Assembly (NCBI GenBank): GCA_030761205.1
Contig: JAULJL010000001.1
Coordinates: forward strand, 43,193,645-43,257,644
DNA: 64,000 nt
Source of the DNA: Fremontodendron californicum
Taxonomy: Eukaryota > Streptophyta > Magnoliopsida > Malvales > Malvaceae
Direction: 5' to 3'
Part shown: positions 48,475 through 59,514 of the stretch, piece by piece
Numbering within the stretch: the first letter of the stretch is position 1
How the letters are laid out: each line of letters begins with the position of its first letter
Made by a program: the position numbers and the translations under genes
Notes under the pieces: generated by a model
What the model was told of the DNA's origin: nothing
Seen by the model: only the letters and a program-made list of their open reading frames with translations
Database searches by the model: none

Positions 48475-49265
48475 CCCATGAGCACCTCTATAAAGGATAT
48501 TGTAAAGACAAAATTATCCTTGATAAAAAAACCTTCTCTTCTCTTCCCTTTTTCTTTTATTTTTTAATTTAATTTTTAATTAAAAAATAAATATTCTGAA
48601 AATAAAAACTTTTTAATTTAAAAAAAAAAATTTATTTACTTTTTTTAATTAAAAAATTTTAAAAAATAAAAATAATATGCCTAAAATTAATTTTTATTTT
48701 ATTTTTTAAATTTATTTTCAATTAATATTTAAAAAAATAATATTTCCTTAATGAAAGAAAAAGAAAAATAAGTTTTTTCATTATGGGTAATTTTGTCTTT
48801 ACAATATTCTTTATAATAATTTCTAATTATTTATTTCTCTTTTTCAAATAACTTTTATTCATTATACCATTTCATAATAAGTTTACTATTTGTGCATGTT
48901 TTTGATATTTTCCCAAGAATTAAAAAAAATATATACAATGAAGGGAAATCGCCACCCCCATGGCGATTTCCCTTCATCTTTTTAGTAAATTTGGCTAAAA
49001 ATAACAAGGGAAATCGCCATGGGGGGTGGCGATTTCCCTTGGTATTTTTAGCAAAATTTGCAAAAAACACCAAGGGAAATCGCCACCCCCCATGGCGATT
49101 TCCCTTAGTATTTTTAGCCAAAATATATTTTTTGACTTTGGGAAATCGCCATGGGGGGTGGCGATTTCCCAGCTAGTATTAAATCAGCGGATTTTGGGAA
49201 ATAATCTAAAAGTAACGGTATTTTGAGAAATTTTTTTTTTTTAGCTATATTTAAATAAAAAATCC
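48475..49265. repeat. MULE right terminal inverted repeat
   Basis: About 791 bp, inverse of the left arm, beginning with CCCATGAGCACCTC. Palindromes of the GGGAAATCGCCA/TGGCGATTTCCC type lie at about 48937-48978, 49003-49042, 49071-49108 and 49139-49173, in mirror order to the left arm. The transposase stop codon is about 95 bp before this arm. Confidence 0.85.
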
Positions 49266-49275
49266 GTTTTGGTCT
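49266..49275. repeat. Right target-site duplication of the MULE
   Basis: GTTTTGGTCT, identical to 43565-43574. Confidence 0.9.
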
Positions 49276-50230
49276 ACCTTTTAACTCCTCAAAATTCTTT
49301 ATTTTTTTAAAATATTTTTAAGCCAAAAATAATAATAAAATTATTTATTTTTTCAAAAATTTATATTTTAACTTTTTTTTATCTCGACCTCCGAACATAA
49401 ATTTTTTGATTTCGATCTTGAAACTAGGATCTTTATATATAAAAAAAAAAAAAGAATTGAAGTCAAATGGCTTGAGTAAAACAAATGGCAAAGGTGAAAT
49501 TAAAATTAAATATGTACAAATTAAACCGGCCATTCAGGTGAGACCTGAGGGCTAGGTTTAACGTATAGTATTATATAATGTAGTATGTATGATTTTGAGA
49601 ACCAAAATTTGCATGTCAGTCCATGATTGGTTACGTATTTTAAAAAGAAACTAAAACCTGATTCAGTGAACAAGACAACGTAAACTGTTTGGCTATGTTA
49701 TCGTCTTGACTTGGCTACTTAGATTAGAGCTATCTACCTACTTCTAAAAAGTCGAAACTAGGGAGCCATGTTCTTCTACTGCGCGACCCTTGAAACTTCT
49801 GTCAGGCACCAATTAAATCATTTAATATTTTACTTGCTAATTAACTATAATATTAAATAACACTAATGGAGAGAGAAAATAAGAAGAAAGGAGAGAGAGT
49901 CAGAGAGCTCAGCTCTGTGTGAACTTATGGTCAAAGATTACAACAAATTTTCCGAAGAAAAATGCCATCTAAGGTTCATAGTGTCCGCTCAGTACGGTAT
50001 AGATTTATTTTTTTGTTGGAAGTGTGGTCCAAGTCCAACAAATAAAATAAAGGATCTTGGAATTTTAGGTATATTAGATTAGATTAGATGATGGACCGCA
50101 AAAAACGAAGGAATGCAGTTTAATGGGATTGCTCTAAAAGCATGAGAGTATGATCTTCAAAAAGATTCTAATCCCATCATTTAATGGCTGCCTGCACCAA
50201 ATCAGTGCCCAGTTGTGGAAGACTTTATAT
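49276..50230. other. Intergenic, no gene recognised
   Basis: AT-rich DNA. A GA-rich patch lies near 49867-49905. The minus-strand frame at 49345-49533 is low complexity. Nothing else stands out. Confidence 0.5.
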
Positions 50231-50240
50231 TACTGTTTTA

Positions 50241-50797
50241 GGTTAAAGTATTTAGATAATTTTTATATTATAGTTAAAAATATATTTTAATTTTTATATT
50301 ATAAAAGTGAATATTTTAATTTTTACACGTTTAAATTGGTGCAAAAAATAAAATTGATAAAAGTATTAATAGAAAATAGTCTAAATGCTGACGTGGATAT
50401 GTGAAACTGATAGAATAGACGACTTGAAAAAAAAAATGATGACGTGTCAAATTTTTTTCTCAGGTGAAATTTAAAAACTGACAGAATAGATAACTTCGAA
50501 AAAAATGATGACATGTTTTTACAGATAAGGGAGAGATTTGGATTAAAAAAATTTATGTTTTTTTAAATTCCGTTTGAGTAAAAAATTTTGACACGTCATC
50601 ATTTTTTTTCAAGTCATCTTTTATGTCAATTTCACATGTCCATGTTAGCATTCAAACAATTTTCCATTAACGCTGTTACCAATTTTATTTCTTTACATCA
50701 ATTTTAAACGTACAAAAATTAAATTATTTATTTTTATAATATATAAACTAAAATTCACTTTTGACTATAATATAAGCAATATTTAAATACTTTGATC
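50241..50797. mobile_element. 557-bp foldback MITE with near-perfect 10-bp TSD
   Basis: The ends GGTTAAAGTATTTAGATAAT and the inverse of ...ATATTTAAATACTTTGATC are inverted repeats, and the two halves mirror each other for most of their length. The flanks TACTGTTTTA (50231-50240) and TACTGCTTTA (50798-50807) match at nine of ten positions, a duplication size that fits a Mutator-type non-autonomous element. Its ends do not resemble those of the intact MULE at 43575, so a different transposase is likely involved. Related copies lie at 7986-8518 and 6866-7246. Confidence 0.75.
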
Positions 50798-50807
50798 TAC
50801 TGCTTTA

Positions 50808-51248
50808 TAGCTATCAAAATTTCATCTGCAATCAGAGCCGTCCAATTTGTGGGTCACCCACTTGACTTAACTGAGGCCATTGCTTATCATCATCTCCATA
50901 TATACGAGATTTCTTGTTTGTGGGTCCCCATCACATGGCAATCCTAGATGGATTTTGATTGATCAATGTGGTTGTTTAAACATTTTTGAGTTTGAAAGTA
51001 AGAGATTAAATGAAGAAGAGTAAAAACGAGTGTAAAAAAGTGAACTTTTGATGGAATCAAGTGAAAAAAAGTGGTATAAAAGATAAAAATATTTTATAGA
51101 CTCCAATACAAAGATGCTGCTGTAAGAGGAGTCTGCAGCCAGGAAAAGAACTGAAACTTGCATAGGATTGGAAGTTGGAAATGACCAATGGAAAGAACTT
51201 TTTAACTTTTTGCTTACAAATGTACAAACATAAGAAAAAAAATATATA
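50808..51248. other. Intergenic, no gene recognised
   Basis: AT-rich DNA with no coding signal. A GTGAAAAAAAGTGG-like patch near 51060 resembles the arms at 18340-18650, possibly an old shared element. Confidence 0.4.
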
Positions 51249-51422
51249 TTAACGAATAACGAGTGCCTTTAAATATTTTTTTAAGTTTAGTTAATATGCT
51301 ATTTATAATAATAACATTATATTAAATACAAAAATTAATAACTTTATTTATTATTTTCAATGTATTGATTGAAAATATTATTATATTTAGTAACCTTAAA
51401 AAGACACTAGTTAACAAAATCT
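51249..51422. mobile_element. AT-rich MITE, copy 8
   Basis: TTAACGAATAACGAGTGCC at the left and GACACTAGTTAACAAAATCT at the right fit the family termini. The interior contains TTAGTTAATATGCTATTTAT and the inverse motifs in the usual order. Confidence 0.62.
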
Positions 51423-52205
51423 ATAAAAAAAAAAACTATATAGTGTTTTCAGATAAAATCCAGAAACAAAATCAAACAAAGTTTGGTTACAAAACAAAGT
51501 AAGTTACCTTTGTTTTTAACCTTTTTTACCCTTATTCTTAAGTTTTTATTTTTGTGGTGACACAAGGAACTCAGAATATATAGGCTATAGCATTTCTGGT
51601 TTTTGTTTGATGTGTTGCCTTCATCGCTGGCAAAACATTCCAATGAGCTGTCTGTTGGAGATCGTTTTTAACAGTCGTTAACGGTCAACTGTTGAGTTAA
51701 CCAGAAACATAAAAAAAAACTGAAAGCTAAGAGACAAAACCCTGAAAACTGGTGAGCGTGTGCCTAGTGCTCGGGCGTGGCGTGCAACAGACAGATTGAG
51801 AGAGCATGTGAGAACAAAGATGCAAAGGAAATAAGTAATACTATAAGGAATATTAAATAAAGGGGGGCAGATGGCAATGGGTAACCCCAAAATCCTTGAT
51901 ATTAGTTCTCTCACAGGGTACATTGGTAGTTGATGTACAATCCACACCTCAGTGAGGAACATTTTCATGCTTTCTCAGATTTACAAATCTAAAACCCAGA
52001 AAAATTAAACAATATTCATGGTCTTTTGGGTCAGAGTTACTTAAACAACTCAGGCAAAAAAAAAAAGGGTAAAAAAGGAAGGAGAAAATCTAATCAGAGA
52101 AGCAATGAAGCAGCTTCATCTTAATCATCTTCTTCAAAAATAGTTTTTCATCAATCATAACCATTTAACCAGCCTTATCTTCAACATTGGTAGCTTCTTC
52201 TTTTT
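51423..52205. other. Intergenic and 3' flank of the minus-strand SAUR gene
   Basis: No gene recognised. The stretch next to 52205 is likely SAUR 3' UTR. The minus-strand frame at 51678-51968 has a hydrophobic segment but no family resemblance. Confidence 0.5.
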
Positions 52206-52520
52206 TCATCTGAGCATGGATGTTAGAGACTGGAAAACAACTTCTTCACAAGGAATGGTGAGTCCCATGTCGTGATCAAAACCAAATTCTTCTTCAGCTT
52301 GATGAAGCAAGCTCTGGAACTCCGGTCGGGTCAAGAAAGAGATGGGAACAATGTATCTGCTTCTATTTTCACCAACATATACAACAAAATGACCTTTTGG
52401 GACATCCAAAGGGAGTCCTTGTTCATCATAGCTTTGTTTCTTTCCTAAGCTGGAACATCTCTTCAGGATATGCTTGATAACTGCTGTTTGAGGCAATTTG
52501 TTTGATTTCCTGATAGCCAT
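52206..52520 (-). CDS. SAUR family protein, SAUR50/51/54-like
   Basis: Intronless 104-residue SAUR protein of the short SAUR50 branch. It starts MAIRKSNKLPQTAVIKHILK, followed by RCSSLGKK and the SAUR core from about residue 36: GLPLDVPKGHFVVYVGEN, RSRYIVPISFLTRPEF, LLHQAEEEFGFDHDMG, LTIPCEE, ending SLTSMLR. Family knowledge: such SAURs promote cell expansion by restraining PP2C.D phosphatases. Arabidopsis SAUR50 also takes part in light-controlled cotyledon opening; whether this applies here is unknown. The ATG is the first after the TATA box on this strand. Transcription runs towards the MULE and is opposite to the other SAUR and the FPP gene. Sequence complete with no defect. Confidence 0.95.
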   Translation of the reverse strand: MAIRKSNKLPQTAVIKHILKRCSSLGKKQSYDEQGLPLDVPKGHFVVYVGENRSRYIVPISFLTRPEFQSLLHQAEEEFGFDHDMGLTIPCEEVVFQSLTSMLR

Positions 52521-52661
52521 TTTCTTTCTTTAAAGTGTAGAACTTGTGGGGGGGTAAAAGGGAGAGATAAAGAGTTTTTTTGGTTAGATTTGAGAGGAAA
52601 AAGAGCAAGAGAGAAGAGTATAGAGAGGTGGTGTGAAAGAGTGAAGGGGGCTTGGAAGGGG

Positions 52662-52669
52662 TATATATG
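52662..52669 (-). promoter_or_regulatory. TATA box of the SAUR50/51/54-like gene
   Basis: CCATATATACCCC on the minus strand, about 145 bp before the start codon. The leader between is pyrimidine-rich and has no ATG, which supports the chosen start. Confidence 0.65.
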
Positions 52670-52679
52670 GTGAGCTAGT

Positions 52680-55254
52680 AGAATTTGACAGAGAGAAACG
52701 AAGTCATGTGGGGTTGTGGGGACAAAGGACTTTGGTGATTTTTGGGGTCTGGTGTGACTTGTGAGCTCACAGGACATGCCTGACTGAAGGCAACCCCATT
52801 GGGATTAGAACCCCTTGTTGCCCTCCCAGAGGACATTATGGTCCCTCTCTCTCTTTTTCTTGGCCTTCAACCAAAGTAATTCTTCCCTATACTACTGTAC
52901 TTTATTACTTGAGAAATATAGCCCGGTCCCTTCAATTTCCTATGTTTCCTATTCTTACATTTACTTTTAAACTATTTCCCCCTATTCTTATTACATTTAC
53001 TTTAAAACTATTTCCCCCTATCCTTTGCCTTGGAGAAATATAGAAATCTGTTGTAAAACATTTTCTTGATATTATGTGCTATACTGCTACAGCATTGTAA
53101 CCAGCTTGCTTGCAAATTTTCAAGTTTCAAAGTTCAAATGATTTTGCTTTTGTCCCCTTCTTTTTGGTGTATATACAGGACACACATTTCCATTGTCTTG
53201 TTCAAAGCTTTGAAAATCCCATTCTCAAAGTTAATTGCATTTTCTCTTGTGTAATTTATAAGCATTTACCTTTACAAAAAACACCAAACCTAGTTGTACA
53301 AGTGAAGATCTCAGATCATTCATATTAATCATTTTGAAGATATATAATAAAATACTCTATGGCCCGATACAAGAAGCAATGCTATAACTCAATCATCATA
53401 TTATAACTTCTTCTATTTTCCTACCAAACAAAAGAGCTTTAAATTTTAATGATAGGAAATGTAATCAAGGGAACGAAGAAGCTTAAGCAGGGACATTAGG
53501 TGAAACTCCCAAGGCGAAATTCTTCCCCCCTTTTCCTTCTGTTTATTACTATCTGGTTTATAGTACAGAGGTCCATAATCTCAGTACTGAAAGTGTACCA
53601 CCATTTGCTGCTGTGTGTTTTTGGCCTTCTTAATTTTTGAACTTGCGATTCTGAGAATCGATTGGCAGATATGAAATAGCAGTGATTCAAATGCATGTAC
53701 GTGCTAGCTTTTATGCTTCTTTTTGCAGGTTTTTGATGCCCTTATCGACTCAAAATCATTTCATCATTTAATTTATGAGAAGCCTTATATTGGTTATTGG
53801 CTGTTGATGGTTTAATTAGATGCAATTGCATGGTTTGTCTCCAATTTCCCCTCCCTATATATTTTGATCATGAAAAGAGCTTTCAGGTTTCAATAACCAA
53901 GCAAAGCTAACGGCAACTCTCTCCTTTTTTGCCTGTCATTTACATAGCTAGTAACAATTTGCTTACTGCATTGGAAAGTTAATGGATTTTGAATTACATA
54001 ATTAAATCAATTTGTAAGCTAATAATTATTCAATCAAATTATTGATCATATATCAAGATCTTATTATAAATGTCACACTACTTAAAAACTTTGTAACCGA
54101 CTATATTACATCATTCTGGACATTCGCTTACGGTGAAGGCAAAATCATAGAGATTTGATTTTGGATATGTAGAAATTAAGCAAAAGTTTCTTGTATACAT
54201 AAATTTTAAATTTGCCAATGAGGGATTGGTTTAATTAGCTAGCTTAGATTGTTCTTTTCGTTATGAAATATTTGAGTTCGAGCCTCGTTGGTAGCCTTTA
54301 ATTGGTGTTAATCTCGAATGCAATCAATGCAGTCACTGAATCCTTCATGCATTCTTCAAAACACCTTACAGAAAAATGGAGAGATTGCAGCTATTCTCCA
54401 AACATAAACCCATGCTTACTTCAACTACTACAATTTCAATAGCACATGTGACTGTTCGATTTAATTTAATCTACAAATATATTATTTTTATTTTTCTCTT
54501 TCATTTTCTTCCTTTTATTATTTTAATCTGCTTCATATATATGGTAGACAAATTATCATACAGTCGACAAGAAACTGAGATAAAAGTTTCCAAAACAGAC
54601 AAATTTATAAAGGAACTACAAAAAAAGATATAAAGTCAGCAGTAGGAGTAAAGTAACCTCAGATTTTGCCAATCCATCCGTCATCGAGTTAGCCTCCCTG
54701 TAGATATATATGTTTTAGAGAAAGATAATTGGATCTAATTGCCTTTGAGAATTTCAAGATGCATGCATGGTTTGAGATAAAGTTCATCAGCCAAGGAACA
54801 ATCAAATGGTTACTTGCAATTATATATATCCATGATCTTCAAAAAATAAGATGTGGTAACAACTTATAGAGTACTTATAGTTCAAGGCCAGCTTTTCACT
54901 TATATATTTGGAAGGTTTAAGGTGAATGATCATATGATTCATGCAACACCTAGAATTAATTTGAGGGGCCATATTTCTCTATTTTGCATTTGTATATAAT
55001 TATTATACATTAATTAATCATTTTGAAGCAATCCTTTATTCGTTTGTGTTACGGAAAGTGCATGCATTAATTTACAATTACATATATATTTTTCCAGCAG
55101 CTACCATCTGCCCTGTAAAGTGAAGTTACTGTTTCATTGTCCATGTAGAAACTAGAAAGTGACTCTTCCACATACTTTTTCTAATTACTATATTAGAGTT
55201 AAAAAGAATATATAGTCCCCAATCCCCATTGACAATATGATTAATTCAAAACCC

Positions 55255-55289
<35 letters not shown>

Positions 55290-56407
55290 GAAAGAGTTCT
55301 TTTCTTGAAGATCTCTTGGTATATGAATATTTATGGACTCTGGTTATGGTGGTCCTTGAGAGAACTACGTACCAAAATCAGAAATAAATTTGAAATTAAA
55401 TGAGAACCACTTGTTTCTTCTCTATCTGCAGTCTGGCCCCTCCTGATTATGATCCAGGGACCAGGGCAGCAGCTTCTCTCTTTTCCCTCATGTTCTAAGG
55501 TCCAGAAAGAGCCAGATCAGAAACCGGTCTTAATTTCTACCCACAATCATGCTCTACTTAATGCTTTGTTACGGCTACGTACGTTTGGTCTTATACCCTT
55601 TTGTGAATCTTTTCTCGCTTATTTTTTTATTTTTTTTATGAAGTTATAAGTATAAATAAAAATTATAAACATAATCCAAATATCATATTATATATATAAT
55701 AAGAAATCAATAAATTAAATCAAACAAACAAAATCAACTCAAAATGTACATTCCTCAAAATTTCAAGGCCTCTTCGGTACCACTAACACAAAACCCTATT
55801 ATAATATAACTATCTTCCCCGTTTTAATTGTATTGTTATTTTTATTATTTCTTGGTAGCTATAACTATAACTATATATATATATATATTAGTACATTTAT
55901 GGTATATGAATTCTTTACTTAATTAATTAATGTTCCATGCACCTTGGTTTAATGTTTGAGTGCAGACGTGCTTTGATTTAACGTCTATTTATGTAAATTT
56001 TTCTCATATGAAACGTGATATATAGTTATTTCAACTTCCCCAGCTTAATACCTAGCTAGATTTTAGTTTTTTTTTTTTTTTTGGTTCCAGTTTTGGTTAT
56101 AATTAGATCTCAATAGAGATTGGTACGATTCAATTCAACATTTTATTCGTTCGGAACAAAATGATTCCGTGATAAAAGGTACGCACATGAAGGCCATGTT
56201 ACCTTTGCCCCCAAAACTTCTTCTCAAGACAAAATAGTAAGGTACATCGATGAGAGTCTTGTAATTGATTTAAAGATGCATTCGTTTTAAAAATTGTCTG
56301 TCTTTTCAATTCTATGCATTTTAAACAAGATATGAGTAGGGGAATTCAAAAAGTTTAGCTTGTTTTGTTAATCCTGAATGACAAGACGATGAAGTAATCC
56401 TAACCAA
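52680..56407. other. Gene-free interval
   Basis: No gene recognised. A GAAATATAGCCC/ATTTCCCCCTAT region near 52912-53040 contains a short direct duplication. Around 54235-54300 there is a SINE-like B box (GAGTTCGAGCCTCG) followed by GTTGGTAGCC. A long poly-A tract lies at about 55254-55283. (TA)n occurs near 55873-55889. Short frames here have no recognisable product. Confidence 0.5.
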
Positions 56408-56573
56408 GGATTTAAATAACAGCCGTAACGCGACGTTACGGTCGTTATTTAGCAGTTTTGGCTTGTTTCGCTGTCGATATTTACCGCAATTGATCGCGAT
56501 AGCATTTATTACGTTCGCAACCGCGATAAATAATACGCGATCGAAAACGCGTTCGCAACCGTAATTTAAATCC
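56408..56573. mobile_element. CpG-rich miniature foldback element
   Basis: The termini GGATTTAAATAACAGCCGTAA and the inverse of AACCGTAATTTAAATCC are inverted repeats. The 166-bp interior carries many CG dinucleotides (CGTAACGCGACGTTACGG, ATCGCGATAG, CGCGATCGAAAACGCG), in sharp contrast to the AT-rich surroundings. No matching target duplication could be recognised. The overlapping minus-strand frame (56321-56623) is a by-product. Confidence 0.6.
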
Positions 56574-58412
56574 CTCGTACAAGCAATTGGTTTGAGGTGA
56601 CAATCAACCAGCAAAATATGCATAGATAGCCATATTCACCTAACTAAAGACGGGGAAAGATCTTAGGGGTAAGCAAATTGCATGGAAAGAGATCGATTCT
56701 CTTTTAAGAGAAATATATATAGACAGCGCAATAAACATGTTTCAAACCGCCAAGAAAACTAGACACTGATTCATAAATCTATAAATATAAAGGAATACTT
56801 AACAAACTCCGTACTCAATGCTCTATTCTAATTAAGGAACCAAAAATTGGTAGCTAGGGAGAGGAGAATGTGGCCCTTAGAATAGCCTGCTCGACCAGAT
56901 ATATTCATGGAAATTTCAAATGTGTGACAATTTATCAAAACCACACAAAACCCAAGGAAATTGAAAGCATAAACTTTTTGAAACACCAAGCTTAAAATGA
57001 AATGAAAATGGGAATGGCACCATTTGACAGCTAAGACCATGAACTCCGAAACGTCAAGGACTTACGGATGTACCATAAACAAAGATGGAAGCACATGTAC
57101 TGATGTAAGATGAAGGAAACAATAAATGCCATGTTTGGGATGATGGTCTACTACACAACTGTATTATTATGATCTGTTGGTGTTTTGCAACCTATTTCAG
57201 GGAGCAACATTTCTGTTGGAATTGGGGCCAAGCCAGCTGGGGTGGATGATTTATTGTGTATGGGGTCAGGGGGGAGTGGACGCCGTAACCATGCACCTTG
57301 AAGTTTCGAGGAATTTTGGGTAGTCTTTGAGCCATGGGGAGACCTAGAAGTCTGACGTTTTTTTAGCTGAAAATTGTGACTATGACCAAAATTTATAACT
57401 GGAAAGATCAACATTTCAACTGTCGGTTGATAACGCTCCGTTTGGTAGTACGGTGGGAGGCACACCCGGTGTCCCACCATGCTCCAAAAGTGCTGTACGT
57501 ACTGGACGTTCGCTACAATAGGAAAAACAAACCAAAAAGCTAGACATGAATCCAGGTCTTCTTTAATCTAACTTTCCACCCTCATTTAATTGGTAAAAAA
57601 AATATATATATATATATTATACATAAAAGACCTCGGATAAAGGCTTGAAGACCAGGTCTGAAGCACTGAAATGTCCGGCACCCCTTTGTTGTAGGCCGAA
57701 TATTAGTTCGGATTGGAGTTATTAAGATGGGAGAGAGCCCAAGTTGAGTAGGCCCCCATCATCAAACCTCATTGATGTCGATGATTTGAGTTGAAGCCTG
57801 AAGGTTACTGACAAGATAAAAAAGGAAGATTTTATTTATGTAATGCAGAAGATAAAACTTGAGAATTGGAGGGGAAGATAATACATTCGTGATGGTATTC
57901 GGACAGTAATGCAACAATACCAAAAGCGTTATAGCAGCTCTAAAACAATGTGAAATCAGAAGGTGACAAAGTCAACTTGAGAGGAGAAAAAGAATTCAGA
58001 TTTTAAACCAGCACAAGTCCTCAGAGGTTGTGGCCTCTGTTGGGTATCAATTCCCCTAAAAAGAATGAATCATTAATAATTCATATATATATATATATAT
58101 ATTTATCCCACTACAATATAATCCGCTTAAAAACTAAAAGCCAATCACCCAGGAGTTGAACAAAGGCATAAAGTTAGACTTAGTGATGTTGAATTCATTA
58201 CTGGAGCTGCTGAAATTAGGCGGACTATTTTTTATTAGGCTAGTTATAGGAATTGGAATGTCATACTTTAATCTAAAATTTTGTTTAAATTTCTAGTCTC
58301 TAATGAGCAATTTGAAAGGCATACTATATGTTAATGTACAATTTTAATAAAATATTTTTTTTTTAAACTCCCATTTAAACAAAATGTTTTTTTAACTCCT
58401 ATTTCAATAAAA
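56574..58412. other. Mostly gene-free; contains a doubtful small reading frame
   Basis: The minus-strand frame at 57151-57480 (109 codons) is the only one with interesting content: its C-terminal part includes LRRPLPPDPIHNKSSTP, reminiscent of a CLE peptide, but it lacks a signal peptide and the motif departs from consensus. I do not call it a gene. Elsewhere there are (TA)n tracts near 57602-57618 and 58083-58101 and nothing recognisable. Confidence 0.45.
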
Positions 58413-58579
58413 GATTTTGCTAACGATTATTCTAAGATATTCTAATAATATATTTATCCAATACATTAAAAATTAAGAATAAAATTATCAATTATTGTAT
58501 TTAATATAATGTTATTTTTTATAAATAATATATTAATTAATTTTAAAAAATACCCTAAAAAACAATCGTTAATAAAACC
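58413..58579. mobile_element. AT-rich MITE, copy 9
   Basis: GATTTTGCTAACGATTATT at the left and AACAATCGTTAATAAAACC at the right are imperfect inverted repeats of the family type. The interior contains TTTATCCAATACATTAAAAA and its partner motifs. Confidence 0.62.
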
Positions 58580-59514
58580 ATTTAATAAAATACTAAATTG
58601 TATCGAAATTTATTTTGATACATTGGAGTATTGGATCGTGTAATAAATACTTTTTTTTTTTTATCTTTAATTAATATCCCACTCGTCAAACTTGTTTAGG
58701 GATTAAGCTAGGGCTAGAGCTAGGGCCTAGGGGGATCGGGGATGGGGGAACCAGAATCTTGTTGAATTCTATGTTTGAAAATTGAAAGGCATATATACCT
58801 CTGCTTACCCATTATACAAGATAGAGAAGCAACAACAAATTAATTTGTAACCTTGGATGATCCATATAATTAAATAAATAAATAAAAATTATACTTTGCT
58901 GTAGTGAAATAATAATCTAATGACCTCCCATTTTGTTTGTATGAGAATCTTCCAGACATCTGCTGACTTTGTTTATATTTATAATAATAATAATAATCAG
59001 TCAAAGGTTTTTATGGTTATTGAATGTGTGACGTACTACTCTTAGCTTATATGCTGTTATTTAACAAATAATTTGCTGCTTGTAATCAAGGTTTTTATGG
59101 TTAAAGGCATGATAATTTTAATCAAGTTAAAACTTAAAAGGTGATTTTTCAGTGGAAGTTAGTAGCAAACAAACATAGCACGCCTGAAATGGTTAATGAT
59201 GGATTGCTAAGAGTGGCATGCAAGAGCAAAGACGTTAGCCCATGATTGATTGTTTTAATAGGGGTTGGGAGTCAAAACAAGACCACGTTGATGATTTTCA
59301 ATGGACACTGGTTCAAAATAGATACATATATGCGGCTACCCCTCCAAAATACACCCCAAAAAAAAAAAAAACTCAGTGCAGGCGAGCCACACTGAGTTCA
59401 CCCGTGTAGAACAAACTTTTAAAACACTAAACTTTGCAGGAAAACATGGTATTGGTACAGCTACATATATATAGTACAAATAATTGTGTAATATGTTACA
59501 GGCTATGGCTACTT
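58580..59514. other. Intergenic, 3' flank of the GH9 gene
   Basis: No gene recognised. The last 100-200 bp before 59515 are probably the GH9 3' UTR on the minus strand. A poly-A tract lies at 59358-59370. Confidence 0.5.

Larger units (their letters stand above)
43575..49265 (+). mobile_element. Complete Mutator-like element (MULE) with long TIRs and transposase
   Basis: A 5,691-bp element bounded by a perfect 10-bp duplication. The outer ends, GGTTTTTTTATTTAAATATAG at left and the inverse of GGATTTTTTATTTAAATATAG at right, are inverted repeats that continue for about 0.8 kb each. Order from the left: TIR with four palindromes, hAT-like fragments, a 97/98-bp tandem array, a two-exon transposase gene on +, then the right TIR. 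The arms differ at scattered positions, so the insertion is not brand new. Every part expected of an autonomous element is present, but activity cannot be judged from one copy. The insertion separates the FPP and SAUR51/54-like genes. Confidence 0.9.

Noticed and set aside
44394..48491. A complete hAT element delimited by TAGAGGTGCTCATGG and its inverse, containing the transposase
   Set aside because: The flanks of these ends are inverted, not direct, repeats because the MULE arms continue outwards, and the encoded enzyme is a MULE transposase.
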